From positions 1-64,000 of the forward strand of contig JAPOVP010000093.1 in NCBI GenBank assembly GCA_026708085.1: 64,000 nucleotides of DNA, in the 5' to 3' direction. The notes under the pieces are model-generated. The model was not told the DNA's origin and ran no database searches. It saw only the letters and a program-made list of their open reading frames with translations. The position numbers were made by a program, and so were the translations under genes. The stretch is from Caldilineaceae bacterium. GTDB taxonomy: Bacteria > Chloroflexota > Anaerolineae > Caldilineales > Caldilineaceae. Shown in pieces: positions 48,250-59,090 of this stretch (the first letter of the stretch is position 1; each line of letters starts with the position of its first letter).

Positions 48250-48760
48250 TAAGGTGCATCCAAACGAATGCGGCCGGCTCTGAACAGAGCACGAAGTGCA
48301 CTTCAGCCAGTGTGCGATAGTTGAGGCTTTAGAGGAGTTTCTCCTGGTTGTAAGAGTCGAAATAGGCGGTTGGGCGGGTGCAGTTGCTGTACGGTGTCAC
48401 ACTGGTTGAGATAAATGCACTCGTATCTGACGGTGCGCCATAAGCGTTCGCAGATGAAGTTGTCGAGGGCGCGGCCCCGACCACGCATGCTGACCTGAAG
48501 GTTGTCAGCGAGCAGGTAGGCGGAGAATGTATCGGCCGTGAACTGTGCGCCTTGGTCGGCGTCAAAGATCTTGGGTCGACCTTTGCAGGGCGCTTGGCGC
48601 GGAGCATCGAGACAGGAGATGCCGTCTAAGGTGTTGGGGAGTTGCCGGGCGAGCACATGACGACTGTGCCAGTCGATTACAGCGACCATGTACACGGGCC
48701 GGCGCAGCAGCGGCACTTAGGCGATGTGAACAACCGTTAAGTCGCAAAACGGGAAGGCAA
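48250..48760 (-). pseudogene. IS3-family transposase (OrfB) remnant with stop codon and frameshift
   Basis: VYMVAVIDWHSRHVLA...DADQGAQFTADTF...MRGRGRALDNFICERLWRTVRYECIYL; in-frame TAA upstream; C-terminal part continues in another frame (TAYFDSYNQEKLL). Confidence 0.85.
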
Positions 48761-48831
48761 CGACAAAGCGCAGGCCTGAGGCTTACAAAAAGGTCTCGCT
48801 GCCTCTTCCTGATGGGCCGGCAGGCTTCCTT

Positions 48832-49359
48832 CTATTCGACCTCCAATGCCTTTACGGTCAGTTCTGGCACGTGATGAACAGGATCAATCCCGTCCATGAC
48901 CGCCACAAAGGAAATAATGTCGTCCACAACAACACGTGCGGGGAAGTCGCGGTAATGCAACACTACCTGGTCCTCACCCCAGCCTTCGGTTCGATCGTCA
49001 AGTGCGACATACACCCACATCTCAATATAAGTCTCGGTCTCCGAGGCTATGTGCCCTACCTGTCCACGAAAGTAGACGGTCTTGCCTTCGTTCTGATCGG
49101 CATCGCCCAAGAGCGTGTCGTAGGAGATCGTCTCGGCCTCACTTCTCCATTCTGTGAACGTAAGCGTTGGCACAGGTGTCGTGGTAGGCTCGTCCCCTGA
49201 AGAGCCTTCGGCAGATGAGGAGTCGCCGAGTTTTCCCTGGGTATAGTTGAAGTAAGTTCCAATCGACAGGAGCGCAATCAGCCCCACCGAAAGCAATATG
49301 GCTTTCCCCCAACTCGCCTTCTGCCCTGACCTTGCCTCCGGTTGTTGTTCTGGATCCAT
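48832..49359 (-). CDS. Membrane-anchored hypothetical protein
   Basis: Start at MDPEQQPEARS; single TM (AILLSVGLIALLSIGTYF) plus soluble domain. Confidence 0.6.
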   Translation of the reverse strand: MDPEQQPEARSGQKASWGKAILLSVGLIALLSIGTYFNYTQGKLGDSSSAEGSSGDEPTTTPVPTLTFTEWRSEAETISYDTLLGDADQNEGKTVYFRGQVGHIASETETYIEMWVYVALDDRTEGWGEDQVVLHYRDFPARVVVDDIISFVAVMDGIDPVHHVPELTVKALEVE

Positions 49360-49642
49360 GAATTGCCCCCTGATGGCACAGACAAACTGGTCAGCCACCA
49401 CAGCAACCAAAGATCAGTCTGCCAACCAATGAAGTTGCTGTCGTGCTGACAATTTAACACTCGCGCAACTCGAAGATCAAGAAGACGGAGATGACATCCT
49501 TTGTCGAGTGGGTCACTACGGTGTGGCTGCTGTGAAGCATTCCTTGTTTCATCTTCCATTGTATCCAATGTATCGAAAGTACCAAACCGTATTCCTGTAC
49601 CAAGGGCAAGTGGCGGCCCCCGGGAAGGGGCTTCCCCAGAGT

Positions 49643-50047
49643 GGGTGTGCATCCCACAATGGGGGAGAACTTTCGCATGTCTTAGGTAACGAGGAAGCCA
49701 ACCCCAGCCCTCACAACTGTACCCGATCAAATGCCCAGCCATTACTCACTACCCACTACCCACTGACCCCTAACCACTGCAGTTCGCGCCCTCGCAACGC
49801 CCCCGCCTTGACTACCCACCGAGCTGGTTTTTCCACACCATCGTGCCAACCCAACAGTTTTCTCCCCAAAACGGTCCTGTAGGGGCAGGCCTTGTGCCTG
49901 CCCTGTGCCCCCCATTCAACGGATCTCCCGGTAAGGTCTGCCTCGGCGCCTGCCCTGCGTCTCTCCAAGAGCCGGTAAGTGATTTCAGCCGCCGCTGGCA
50001 TCAATTGCTGGCCAGACTGTTCCCACCCCTTGTCTGGGACGCACGCC
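49643..50047 (+). repeat. MITE-like repeat, family A, copy 3
   Basis: GGTGTGCATCCCACAATGGGGG ... CCCACCCCTTGTCTGGGACGCACGCC; shared gtaggggcaggccttgtgcctgccctg. Confidence 0.75.
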
Positions 50048-50133
50048 TTGCCATCCCCCCTTGACGCCCGTGATAAGATCTACCCGTGCCGCGCCCGCCA
50101 GTTTTCGATAATGGCCGACCTCGGGAGAATCGG

Positions 50134-51945
50134 ATGCGCTCACCAACTGTTACCGCACTGCCCCAATCTGCCTTCACCCTCCTCAGACAGGAACTGAAAA
50201 GACAAATTCCCCGCATAACGCTCCTCGTCGCACTCGCCCTCATCGGCACGGCAGTCGGCCTGGTCCAGCCCTTCCTATTCAAACTGCTCATCGACACGGC
50301 CATTCCAACCGCCGACCTACGCCTGATCGGCCTCCTCCTCGTCGGCATGGTAGTCGTGCCCGTCCTTAGTGCCGGCCTCAATGCCGCCAACCACTACCTG
50401 CGCGCCTACATCGGCGAAAGCGTCTCCCAACGCCTGCGCCGCGAACTGTTCGGCCACCTCCTGCATGTCCGCCTCGCCGACCTGGAGCAGTTCAAGACCG
50501 GGGAGCATCTTCATCGCCTGACTCGCAGCTGCGGCAGAATCGGCGACGTCTTCGTCGGGAACCACCTTCTGCCGCTGGCAATGAGCACCATCCTCCTTCT
50601 GGGCACGCTCGCCGCCATGACGGCGCTGCACTGGCGCCTCACCATTCTGGCGCTGCTCGCCTTCCCCCTCTCGTATCTCCTGACAAGGAAGACGCGCAGA
50701 CAAGCCCGCACCCTTGAACGCGACTTTTCCAATACGTTAGAGGCTGGCCAGAGCTACCTGAACGAATTCTTCCCTGGCATGCGCACAATCCGGGCCTTCA
50801 ACGCCGAGCCCTATGAAAATGCGCGCTGGCAGGACTGGCTCGTGAAGCATCGGAGCATTAAAGCCAGGGTCACGGCCTTCCACGAACTGATCCGCATAGT
50901 CCTGCCCGAAACCGTCAACTACGTCGCCGCCGGCCTCGTCTTCGGGTACGGCGCCTTCGAGATCATTCAGGGCCGGCTGACCATAGGCAGTCTCGTCGCC
51001 TTTGCCGCCTACCTTCCCCGCGCCTACGCCGTCCTGCAGTCTCTGCTCGGCACACACGTCAACCTGCAGGAGGCCCGCGTCAACGCCGAAAAAGTGGATG
51101 CCCTTTTTGCCCTCCCCCATGAACCATCCGGCGCAATGGTCCTGACGGCCGGGGATTCCTCACAAGAGACGGGCGGCACAAGCATGCCTCCTCTTACGGG
51201 CGCCGCGCTGGCCTTCAACAACGTCTCCTTCGACTACGGCCGCGGCGACTTCGGCGCACGCGACCTCACCTTCCGTATAGAGCCCGGCGAGTTCGTCGGC
51301 ATCGTCGGTCCTAGTGGCGGCGGCAAGTCCACCATCATCGACCTGATCATGGGCTTCTACACGCCACAGTCCGGCACCATCACGCTGGACGGGATCGACC
51401 TCCAGGAACTTTCCCTGACCTCGCTGCGTAGTCAGATCGGCCTCGTGTCCCAGGATCTGTTCTTCTGGAACGACAGCATTAGCCGCAACGTAACCTATCC
51501 CCGCACTGACGAAGATGCCGGCGCCGTCATCGAAGCCGCCCGCACAGCACAAATCGATGAATTCATCACCAGCCTGCCCCGCGACTACCGCACCGTCATC
51601 GGCGAACGCGGTCAGACGCTCTCCGGCGGTGAACGCCAGCGCCTGGCCATCGCTCGCGCCCTCCTCAAGCGCCCCCGGCTCCTCCTGCTCGACGAGGCCA
51701 CCTCCGCACTCGACGCCCTCACAGAGCAGAAGGTCCGCACCGCCTTCGAAAACGCACGGGAGGGACGGACCGCCATCGTCGTCGCCCATCGGCTGACTAC
51801 GATTCTCAATGCAGATTGCATTTTGGTGATTGACGAGGGTCGAATCGTGGAGGTGGGCAGCCGCATTGAACTGCTGAGGCGTGGCGGTCTGTTCTCGGAC
51901 CTGTATAAGGCACAATCTTTTGATCTTCCTGCGATCGCGCTATAA
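50134..51945 (+). CDS. ABC transporter, fused permease/ATP-binding protein (exporter)
   Basis: Walker A GPSGGGKS, LSGGERQRLAIARALL, LLLLDEATSALD; six-TM N-terminus. Confidence 0.95.
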   Translation: MRSPTVTALPQSAFTLLRQELKRQIPRITLLVALALIGTAVGLVQPFLFKLLIDTAIPTADLRLIGLLLVGMVVVPVLSAGLNAANHYLRAYIGESVSQRLRRELFGHLLHVRLADLEQFKTGEHLHRLTRSCGRIGDVFVGNHLLPLAMSTILLLGTLAAMTALHWRLTILALLAFPLSYLLTRKTRRQARTLERDFSNTLEAGQSYLNEFFPGMRTIRAFNAEPYENARWQDWLVKHRSIKARVTAFHELIRIVLPETVNYVAAGLVFGYGAFEIIQGRLTIGSLVAFAAYLPRAYAVLQSLLGTHVNLQEARVNAEKVDALFALPHEPSGAMVLTAGDSSQETGGTSMPPLTGAALAFNNVSFDYGRGDFGARDLTFRIEPGEFVGIVGPSGGGKSTIIDLIMGFYTPQSGTITLDGIDLQELSLTSLRSQIGLVSQDLFFWNDSISRNVTYPRTDEDAGAVIEAARTAQIDEFITSLPRDYRTVIGERGQTLSGGERQRLAIARALLKRPRLLLLDEATSALDALTEQKVRTAFENAREGRTAIVVAHRLTTILNADCILVIDEGRIVEVGSRIELLRRGGLFSDLYKAQSFDLPAIAL

Positions 51946-52027
51946 TCCGTAGTAATCTCTGCGGCCAACGCCTCCTTAACCCGCCGCTGGCTGACAGCTA
52001 CCATTCACCCTAAGGATTCTGCCACCG

Positions 52028-54100
52028 ATGTCACCAAACACTAACGGCCAGGGCGCCGCGCCCCTGCCTTTCGAAAGCCCCACCCTCGATCCGGATTTGG
52101 AAGAAAGCGTAGTCAACACTATCCGCATGCTCGCACTGGACGCCGTACAGGCCGCCAACTCAGGACACGCCGGCCTGCCCATGGGCATGGCCACCGCTGC
52201 CCTGACCCTCTGGCGCCGGCATCTGCGCTACAACCCGGCCAACCCCGACTGGCACAACCGGGACCGCTTCATCCTCAGCGCCGGCCACGGCTCCATGCTC
52301 CTCTATTCCCTGCTCCACCTGACCGGCTACGATCTCCCCCTCCAAGAGCTCAAGAACTTCCGCCAGTACGGCAGCATGACCCCAGGCCACCCCGAATACG
52401 GCCACGCGCCCGGTGTCGAGACCACCACCGGCCCGCTCGGCCAGGGCTTCGCCAACGGCGTCGGCATGGCCATCGCCGAACAGTGGCTCGCCGCCACCTT
52501 CAACCGGCCCGGCCACGACGTCATTTCACACCATATCTACGCCATCGTCAGTGACGGCGACCTAATGGAGGGTGTCGCCCAGGAGGCCGCCAGCCTCGCC
52601 GGCCACCTCCGCCTCGGCAAACTGATCTATCTCTACGACGACAACCGCGTCACCATCGACGGCTACACCGACCTGGCCTTCACCGAAAACCAGTACCAGC
52701 GCTTCGAGGCCTACGGCTGGCACGTTCTCAAGGTGGACGGTATGGACGCAGCTGCCGTCGACGCCGCCATCGACGCCGCCAAGCAGGACCCCCGCCCCAG
52801 CCTTATCGGTTGCACCACCGTCATTGGTTTCGGCGCCCCCAAACAGGGCGAGCCCGACATGCACAGTGACGCCCTCCCCGACGAAGAGGTCGCCCAGACT
52901 AAGGTCAACCTCGAATGGCCCCAGGAGCCCACATTCTATCTGCCCGACGACGTGCGCGACTTCTGCCTCCAGGCAGTCCAACGCGGCAAAAGGCTCGAAT
53001 CCGACGATAGCACGCTGTGGGACGCCTACGCGGCCGCCCACCCGGACCTTGCCGCCCAGCTCAGCGCGATGCTGCAGGGCGAGCTCCCGGACGGCTGGGA
53101 GGAAGCCCTGCCCATCTTCGACGGTGGTGGCAGCGCTGCCACCCGTAACGCCAGCGGCGATACCCTCAACGCCCTCGCGCCCGTCATCACCAATCTCATC
53201 GGCGGCAGCGCCGACCTCGCGCCCAGCAACAAGACGATCATCAGCGGCAGCCCCGACTTCCAGCCCGACTCCTATAGCGGCCGCAACTTCCGTTTCGGCG
53301 TGCGCGAACACGGCATGGGCGCCGTCCTTAACGGCATGGCCCTACACGGCGGCGTAATTCCCTACGGAGGCACCTTCCTCGTCTTCAGTGACTACATGCG
53401 CGCCAGCATCCGCCTCGCCGCCCTCATGGGCGCGCCCGTCATCTTCATCTTCACCCACGACAGCATCGGCGTCGGCGAAGACGGGCCCACCCATCAGCCT
53501 GTCGAACAGGTGGCCGCCCTGCGCGCCATTCCTAACCTCACCGTCATCCGCCCTGCCGACGCCAACGAGGTGGCGCAGGCCTGGAAAGCCGCCCTGCAAA
53601 ACAAGAGCGGCCCCACCGCATTGATCTTCTCGCGCCAGAATCTGCCCGTCTATGATCGCACCGTCGCCGGCGTTGCTGCAGTCGATGGCGCGGCCCAGGG
53701 CGGTTATGTCTTTTACCAGAGCAACGGAGCAAGCGGCGCCGCGCCCGAGCTGGCTCTCATCTCCTCCGGCAGCGAGCTTGAGCTCGCCTACAATGCAGCC
53801 CAACAACTCGCCCAAACCGGCGCTGCCGTCCGCGTCGTCAGCCTGCTCAGCTGGGAGCTCTTCTCCGCACAGTCGCCCGCCTACCAGCAGGACGTCCTGC
53901 CGACGAACGCCCTCAAGCTTTCCGTCGAAGCCGGCGTCACCCAGGGCTGGGAGCGTTGGGTCGGCAACGACACCGCCCGCGGCGCCGCCATCGGCCTCAA
54001 CCGCTTCGGCGCCAGCGCGCCCCAGCAGGATGTCTACGCCAATCTCGGCCTGACCGTCGACGCCGTGGTCAGCGCTGCCCAAGAACTCCTGGAGGCGTAG
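52028..54100 (+). CDS. tkt: Transketolase
   Basis: [69 protein letters not shown]. Confidence 0.95.
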   Translation: MSPNTNGQGAAPLPFESPTLDPDLEESVVNTIRMLALDAVQAANSGHAGLPMGMATAALTLWRRHLRYNPANPDWHNRDRFILSAGHGSMLLYSLLHLTGYDLPLQELKNFRQYGSMTPGHPEYGHAPGVETTTGPLGQGFANGVGMAIAEQWLAATFNRPGHDVISHHIYAIVSDGDLMEGVAQEAASLAGHLRLGKLIYLYDDNRVTIDGYTDLAFTENQYQRFEAYGWHVLKVDGMDAAAVDAAIDAAKQDPRPSLIGCTTVIGFGAPKQGEPDMHSDALPDEEVAQTKVNLEWPQEPTFYLPDDVRDFCLQAVQRGKRLESDDSTLWDAYAAAHPDLAAQLSAMLQGELPDGWEEALPIFDGGGSAATRNASGDTLNALAPVITNLIGGSADLAPSNKTIISGSPDFQPDSYSGRNFRFGVREHGMGAVLNGMALHGGVIPYGGTFLVFSDYMRASIRLAALMGAPVIFIFTHDSIGVGEDGPTHQPVEQVAALRAIPNLTVIRPADANEVAQAWKAALQNKSGPTALIFSRQNLPVYDRTVAGVAAVDGAAQGGYVFYQSNGASGAAPELALISSGSELELAYNAAQQLAQTGAAVRVVSLLSWELFSAQSPAYQQDVLPTNALKLSVEAGVTQGWERWVGNDTARGAAIGLNRFGASAPQQDVYANLGLTVDAVVSAAQELLEA

Positions 54101-54106
54101 TCGTCT

Positions 54107-54700
54107 ATGCTTGGGGCCATGTCCGCCGTCCTCCAGCAGACCCGGCAGCATCACGCCATCGAACACGCCACCATCCATCTGCTGGCAGCTCGCTTCCCCC
54201 GCCGTGTCTTCGCCGGCATGAGCGACCCTTGGGGCTTCACGCTGTACGGGCAGCTGTCCAGCGAAGACATCGAAGAGGCCGTCGGCGAAGCCATTCAGCG
54301 CCTTCAGGACGGCGAGGAGGAGTTGGCCTACCATCCCAACTGCGGCACCAACCTCACCGCCACGATCCTTTTGGTGACCTCGGCCGCTTTACTCGGAAGC
54401 TTCGATTGGCGGAATTCGCATCTTCCCTGGCCCGCAGGGACGTTCCCCTTGGGCGAGGAAAAAGGTCCAGCCGACCGCGATGCCTCTCCAGTCCGACGCA
54501 GACCGGGCGGCAAGTCATTCCTTGATAGAATGACAATTACGGCCGGATTGATGACGCTTGCCTTACTGGTCTCAACGCCGCTGGGGATGCGATTGCAGCG
54601 TCTGACAACCTTACACAATATCGGCAATCGCGCGTTGGCCCAAGTCGTACCCGTAAAGCGCGGCCAGGCCTATCGTGTCACCTTCGCAGAACCGCAATGA
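54107..54700 (+). CDS. DUF6391-like membrane protein
   Basis: HHAIEHATIHLLAARFPRRVFAGMSDPWGFTLYG; C-terminal TM. Confidence 0.55.
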   Translation: MLGAMSAVLQQTRQHHAIEHATIHLLAARFPRRVFAGMSDPWGFTLYGQLSSEDIEEAVGEAIQRLQDGEEELAYHPNCGTNLTATILLVTSAALLGSFDWRNSHLPWPAGTFPLGEEKGPADRDASPVRRRPGGKSFLDRMTITAGLMTLALLVSTPLGMRLQRLTTLHNIGNRALAQVVPVKRGQAYRVTFAEPQ

Positions 54701-54733
54701 ACGGGGGCCACTACCCCCGAGACTGGTAACGCA

Positions 54734-55756
54734 TTGACAAACTATCTGTTCCTTGCGCCGGATGAGTTCCTATTGGGGCAGCGCCTTGGCCAGTTGAAGC
54801 AGGCCCTCGGCGATCCGGAAATGGCCTCGCTGAATATCGCCGAAGTGGACGGCGCCCGCTCCAACGCTAGCGATATTCTCTACCATGCAGGCGCCTTGCC
54901 CTTCCTCGCCGACCGGCGCCTGATCATCGTGCGCGGCTATCTCGCCCATCTCGAGTCCCGCCTGGGCACGGCGAAGTCGCCCAATCCCACCGGACAGGCC
55001 GAAGTCCGGCAGATTCTAGGAGCGCTCGCCGCCCCGGGCTCAGCCAATGATCTCGTCTTTATCGACGACAAACTGGACAAACGGCGCGCGATCTGGAGAG
55101 GTCTGGACGGCCTCGCCGGACTTGAACGGCTCGGTAAGGACGGGCTCCTGGCGATCGAGGAGTTGAACACGCCCAACCCCCGCGCCTTGCCCGCCTGGAT
55201 CGCCAACACAGCCCGCCGCGACGGGATCGACATCGAAGGTCAGGCTGTGCAAATGCTTGCAAGCTATGTTGGCGCCGACCTCCGCCTCCTGACCCTCGAG
55301 CTCGACAAACTGCGCTCCTACGCCGCCGGCCGCGCAGTCACACCGGACGACGTGCAGCGCCTCGTCAGCGACACCAGTGAAGCCCTCATCTGGGACCTCA
55401 CCGACGCAATCGGCCAGCGCGACGGCCGTAAGGCGATGCGCGCCCTCTACGCATTGCGCCGCAACGACGCCAGCCCGTTCTACCTTCTGACTATGATTAC
55501 CCGCCAGTACCGCATCATGATCAAAGTTAAGGATGAGACCGCCCGCGCCTCAGGCAACGAATTTGACGTCGCCGGACGCGTCGGCGAGAACCCCTTTCCC
55601 GTCAAAAAGGCGATGGCCCAGAGCCGCAACTATGCCCTGCCCCAGCTGGAAGGAATCCTCGACCGGCTCCTCTCCTCCGACTTTGCCATGAAGACCGGCG
55701 CCGACCCCAATACCGAAATCGACATTCTTGTAGCAGAACTGACCCAATCCCGCTAG
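54734..55756 (+). CDS. holA: DNA polymerase III subunit delta
   Basis: Overall delta-like layout: LEKL-type N-terminus, DDKLDKRRAIWRGL, YVGADLRLLTLELDKLRSYA, SEALIWDLTDAIGQRDGRKAM; TTG start. Confidence 0.85.
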   Translation: MTNYLFLAPDEFLLGQRLGQLKQALGDPEMASLNIAEVDGARSNASDILYHAGALPFLADRRLIIVRGYLAHLESRLGTAKSPNPTGQAEVRQILGALAAPGSANDLVFIDDKLDKRRAIWRGLDGLAGLERLGKDGLLAIEELNTPNPRALPAWIANTARRDGIDIEGQAVQMLASYVGADLRLLTLELDKLRSYAAGRAVTPDDVQRLVSDTSEALIWDLTDAIGQRDGRKAMRALYALRRNDASPFYLLTMITRQYRIMIKVKDETARASGNEFDVAGRVGENPFPVKKAMAQSRNYALPQLEGILDRLLSSDFAMKTGADPNTEIDILVAELTQSR

Positions 55757-55772
55757 AGGAACACTACACCCG

Positions 55773-57116
55773 ATGAACAGTCACTGCTCCATATCCCCCC
55801 GCATTCACGCCCCATCGGCCCGCGCCGCTGAGGCTGGACAGACGATGATCGGCCCTGAAACCGTCCACCGCGTCCAGACCCCAAACGGCATCACCATTTT
55901 GGTCCGACCCAACCCATCCGCCCCGGTCGTCATGCTGGAAGGAGCCCTGCGCGCCGGCAGCGTCGATGAGCCGGCTAATCTGACCGGCCTCGCCTCCTTC
56001 ACCGCTTCTCTCGTAAGCCGCGGCAGCGCCAGCTACGACTTCGATCGCTTCAACGAGGCCGTGGAATCCGTCGGCGCCAGCGTCAGCGCTGGCGGCGGCA
56101 CCCACGTCACCAACTTTGGCAGCGAGAGCCTCGTCGAAGATTTCCCGCTCATGGTGGAGATCCTGGCCGATATTCTGCAGCGGCCCACCTTCCCCACCGA
56201 ACACATTGAGCGCGTGCGCAACCAGCGGCTCGTCCGCCTGCAGGAGCGCGAACAGAGCACGCGCAGCGTCTCCTACCGCCGCTTCAGCGAAATGATCTAC
56301 GGAGACCATCCCTACGGCCCGCCCACGTCCGGCTACATCGAGACCGTCCAGGAAATCAACCGCGACCATGTGGCCCGCTTCCACCAGGATCACTATCGTC
56401 CCAATCAGGCCATTGTCGTCGTCAGCGGCGATGTCGAGCCGGAGGAAGTGGTGGCGCTGCTGGAATCCCAATTCGGCGACTGGCCCGCCGCCGTCGAACC
56501 GCCTCCCCCCGCCCACACCATCCCCCCCGTGACCGGTGTCAACGGCATCCAGCGCAAGACCTTCCCGATGCCCGGCAAGGTCCAGTCAGATGTCGTAGTC
56601 GGCTGCCTCGCCATCCCCCGCAAACATCCCGACTACCATGCTGTCCAGGTCGCCAACAATATCCTCGGCCAGTTCGGCATGATGGGACGCCTGGGAGAAA
56701 ATGTGCGCGAGCGCCAGGGTCTCGCCTACTACAGCTACAGCGCGCTCGACGCTGACATCGGTATTGGGCCCTGGGTCGCCTTCGCCGGCGTCAACCCCCA
56801 GAACGTCGACCAGGCCATCGACAGTATCCTCCACGAATTCGAGCGGCTAGGGCAGGAACCAGTCAGCGACGAAGAGCTCTCCGACAGCATCGCCAACATG
56901 ACCGGTACACTTCCCCTCCGCCTGGAAACAAACGACGGCGTTGCCTCCATCCTGCTCAATATCGAATGGTTCGGCCTCGGCCTGGACTACCTCCAGACCT
57001 ATCAGGACCGAATCAAAGCCATCACCGCAGAGGATGTCCAGCGCGTCGCCGCCCAATACCTGCGCACCGACGCCTATACGCTGGTGACCGCCGGCCCCGA
57101 CCCCAACGAGAACTGA
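55773..57116 (+). CDS. M16 family peptidase-like protein
   Basis: NLTGLASFTASLVSRGSASYD, NDGVASILLNIEWFGLGLDYLQTYQDRIKAITAEDVQRVAAQYL; canonical HxxEH not evident. Confidence 0.85.
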   Translation: MNSHCSISPRIHAPSARAAEAGQTMIGPETVHRVQTPNGITILVRPNPSAPVVMLEGALRAGSVDEPANLTGLASFTASLVSRGSASYDFDRFNEAVESVGASVSAGGGTHVTNFGSESLVEDFPLMVEILADILQRPTFPTEHIERVRNQRLVRLQEREQSTRSVSYRRFSEMIYGDHPYGPPTSGYIETVQEINRDHVARFHQDHYRPNQAIVVVSGDVEPEEVVALLESQFGDWPAAVEPPPPAHTIPPVTGVNGIQRKTFPMPGKVQSDVVVGCLAIPRKHPDYHAVQVANNILGQFGMMGRLGENVRERQGLAYYSYSALDADIGIGPWVAFAGVNPQNVDQAIDSILHEFERLGQEPVSDEELSDSIANMTGTLPLRLETNDGVASILLNIEWFGLGLDYLQTYQDRIKAITAEDVQRVAAQYLRTDAYTLVTAGPDPNEN

Positions 57117-57122
57117 CCCACA

Positions 57123-58151
57123 GTGGAACAAGACTCTGTTATCCAGATCGACCAGTTGAGCAAGGTCTATACTGTCAACGAGCGCGAAGCGGGGTTGGTC
57201 GCCGCCATGCGCAGTCTCGTCAAGCGCAAGACGCGCGACGTCCATGCCGTGGACACAATCTCCTTCTCCGTCAGCGAAGGCGAGATCGTTGGCTTCCTCG
57301 GCCCCAATGGCGCCGGCAAAACCACTACCCTGAAAATGCTGTCAGGTCTGCTCCATCCCACCGGTGGCAGCGCATCCGTACTTGGCTACCGCCCCTGGGA
57401 GCGCAACCGCGACTACTTGCGCCGTATGACGCTAGTGATGGGCCAGCGCAACCAACTCCTGTGGGACATCCCCGTCATCGACACCTTCGAACTCCACCGC
57501 GCCGTCTACCGTATCCCCGAAGCACAGTACCGCCCTACCGTCGAAGAACTGACGGAGCTTCTGGAGTTGGAGACGCTGCTGCAAAAGCCGACCCGCAACC
57601 TCTCTCTAGGCGAGCGCATGAAGTGCGAAATCGCCGCCGCGCTCCTCCACCGGCCATCCGTGCTCTTCCTCGACGAGCCGACCATCGGCCTCGACGTGAC
57701 CATGCAGCGCCGTATCCGCCGCTTTATCACCGAATACAATCAACATACCGGCGCCACCGTCTTGCTGACCAGCCACTACATGGCCGACGTCGAAGCCCTC
57801 TGCAAGCGCGTCATCGTCATTCACCATGGCAAACTGCTCTACGATGGCGAGCTGACAGGCCTGGCCGACCGCTTCGCGCCCTTCAAAACCGTCGAAGTCA
57901 AACTGCAAAACGGCATCAACAATCGCCCGCTGGCGCAGTACGGCGAGCTGATGGCCCACAGCGAAGGCCGCATCACGCTGCGCATCCCCAAAGACGATAC
58001 CGCCTCCGTCACCGGCCGCCTGCTGTCTGAGCTCGACGTCGCCGACCTGACCGTGCAGGATCCGCCCATCGAAGACGTTATCGCGCAAGTATTCAGTCAG
58101 TCACCAGACCCGTCCGTTGCACCGGACTCGCAGCACGCAAGCGGCAAGTAG
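57123..58151 (+). CDS. ABC transporter ATP-binding protein (ABC-2 type)
   Basis: GPNGAGKTTTLKMLSGLLHPTGG, LSLGERMKCEIAAALLHRPSVLFLDEPTIGLD; GTG start. Confidence 0.95.
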   Translation: MEQDSVIQIDQLSKVYTVNEREAGLVAAMRSLVKRKTRDVHAVDTISFSVSEGEIVGFLGPNGAGKTTTLKMLSGLLHPTGGSASVLGYRPWERNRDYLRRMTLVMGQRNQLLWDIPVIDTFELHRAVYRIPEAQYRPTVEELTELLELETLLQKPTRNLSLGERMKCEIAAALLHRPSVLFLDEPTIGLDVTMQRRIRRFITEYNQHTGATVLLTSHYMADVEALCKRVIVIHHGKLLYDGELTGLADRFAPFKTVEVKLQNGINNRPLAQYGELMAHSEGRITLRIPKDDTASVTGRLLSELDVADLTVQDPPIEDVIAQVFSQSPDPSVAPDSQHASGK

Positions 58152-58244
58152 CACCGGCCCAGGGAAAAGCGTGGGCCTTCAGCGATCAGGACTCGCTTCG
58201 CAGCCGCCTCCCGCCTTAAGCTGACCTTGCCAGTCTGAACGCCA

Positions 58245-59075
58245 TTGGGGACGGGAGACTACCGTTCAAAAATGTTCGCCTACTACCCCATCTATAGAGG
58301 TTACTTCCGCACCTCAATCATGATGATGATCCAGTATCGGATAGCGATGCTGATCTGGCTCCTGGGCGGCATCATCGAGCCGCTCATGTATCTGGTCGTA
58401 TGGCGCACAGTCTCCCAGCAGCAGGGCGGCGCCGTTGGTGACTACAGCACGAACGACTTTGTCGTCTACTTCATCGCCATGATGATGGTCAGTCACGGGA
58501 CCTTCACCTGGATCATGTGGGAGTACGTCTATCGCATCCGCATGGGCCAGTTCTCGGTAATGCTCCTCAAACCAATCCACCCCATCCACAGCGACATCGC
58601 CGACAACATCGGCTACAAATTCCTGACATTGATCGTGATGGGGCCCACCGTCCTCCTGCTTGCCTGGTTCTTCGACGCCTCCTGGCAGCCTACATACTGG
58701 TCACTGGCCGCCTTCGTTCCTGTGCTGATTCTGGCCTTCCTCATGCGCTTCTGCTGGGAGTGGTCCCTCGCCATGGTCGCCTTCTGGACTTTGCGCATCG
58801 ACGCAATGAACCAGGCCTATATGGTCATTTTGCTCTTTTTCTCCGGAAAGCTGGCACCGCTCACCCTTTTCCCGGAGATCGTTCAGCGCGCCGCCGACCT
58901 CCTGCCCTTCCGCTGGATCCTCGCCTTCCCCGTTGAGCTCCTGCTCGGGAAGGTCACGCCGCGCGAGCTGCTCATCGGCATCGGTGCACAGCTCTTCTGG
59001 CTACTCGTCGGCTATCTGTTCATGCAGCTCATCTACCGGGCCGGAATCAAGCGCTACGCCGCCTTCGGAAACTGA
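58245..59075 (+). CDS. ABC-2 type permease
   Basis: Multi-TM; FSVMLLKPIHPIHSDIADNIGYK; LPFRWILAFPVELLLG. Confidence 0.85.
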   Translation: MGTGDYRSKMFAYYPIYRGYFRTSIMMMIQYRIAMLIWLLGGIIEPLMYLVVWRTVSQQQGGAVGDYSTNDFVVYFIAMMMVSHGTFTWIMWEYVYRIRMGQFSVMLLKPIHPIHSDIADNIGYKFLTLIVMGPTVLLLAWFFDASWQPTYWSLAAFVPVLILAFLMRFCWEWSLAMVAFWTLRIDAMNQAYMVILLFFSGKLAPLTLFPEIVQRAADLLPFRWILAFPVELLLGKVTPRELLIGIGAQLFWLLVGYLFMQLIYRAGIKRYAAFGN

Positions 59076-59090
59076 CACGCATCTGAAACC

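Noticed and set aside
49780-50050. gtaggggcaggccttgtgcctgccctg as a stand-alone terminator
   Set aside because: It is an internal part of the dispersed family A repeat, so the hairpin is better explained as repeat structure.
51160-51915. 251-aa minus ORF over the ABC exporter ATPase domain
   Set aside because: Shadow ORF; Walker and signature motifs are in the plus frame.
52562-53311. 249-aa minus ORF over transketolase
   Set aside because: Shadow ORF of a high-GC codon pattern.
53342-54334. 330-aa minus-strand ORF antisense to transketolase
   Set aside because: Transketolase motifs are unambiguous on plus; the antisense frame is Gly/Ala/Asp-rich with no recognisable domain.
56966-58030. 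354-aa plus-strand ORF overlapping the M16 peptidase and ABC ATPase
   Set aside because: Out-of-frame Arg/Pro-rich translation of two well-supported genes.
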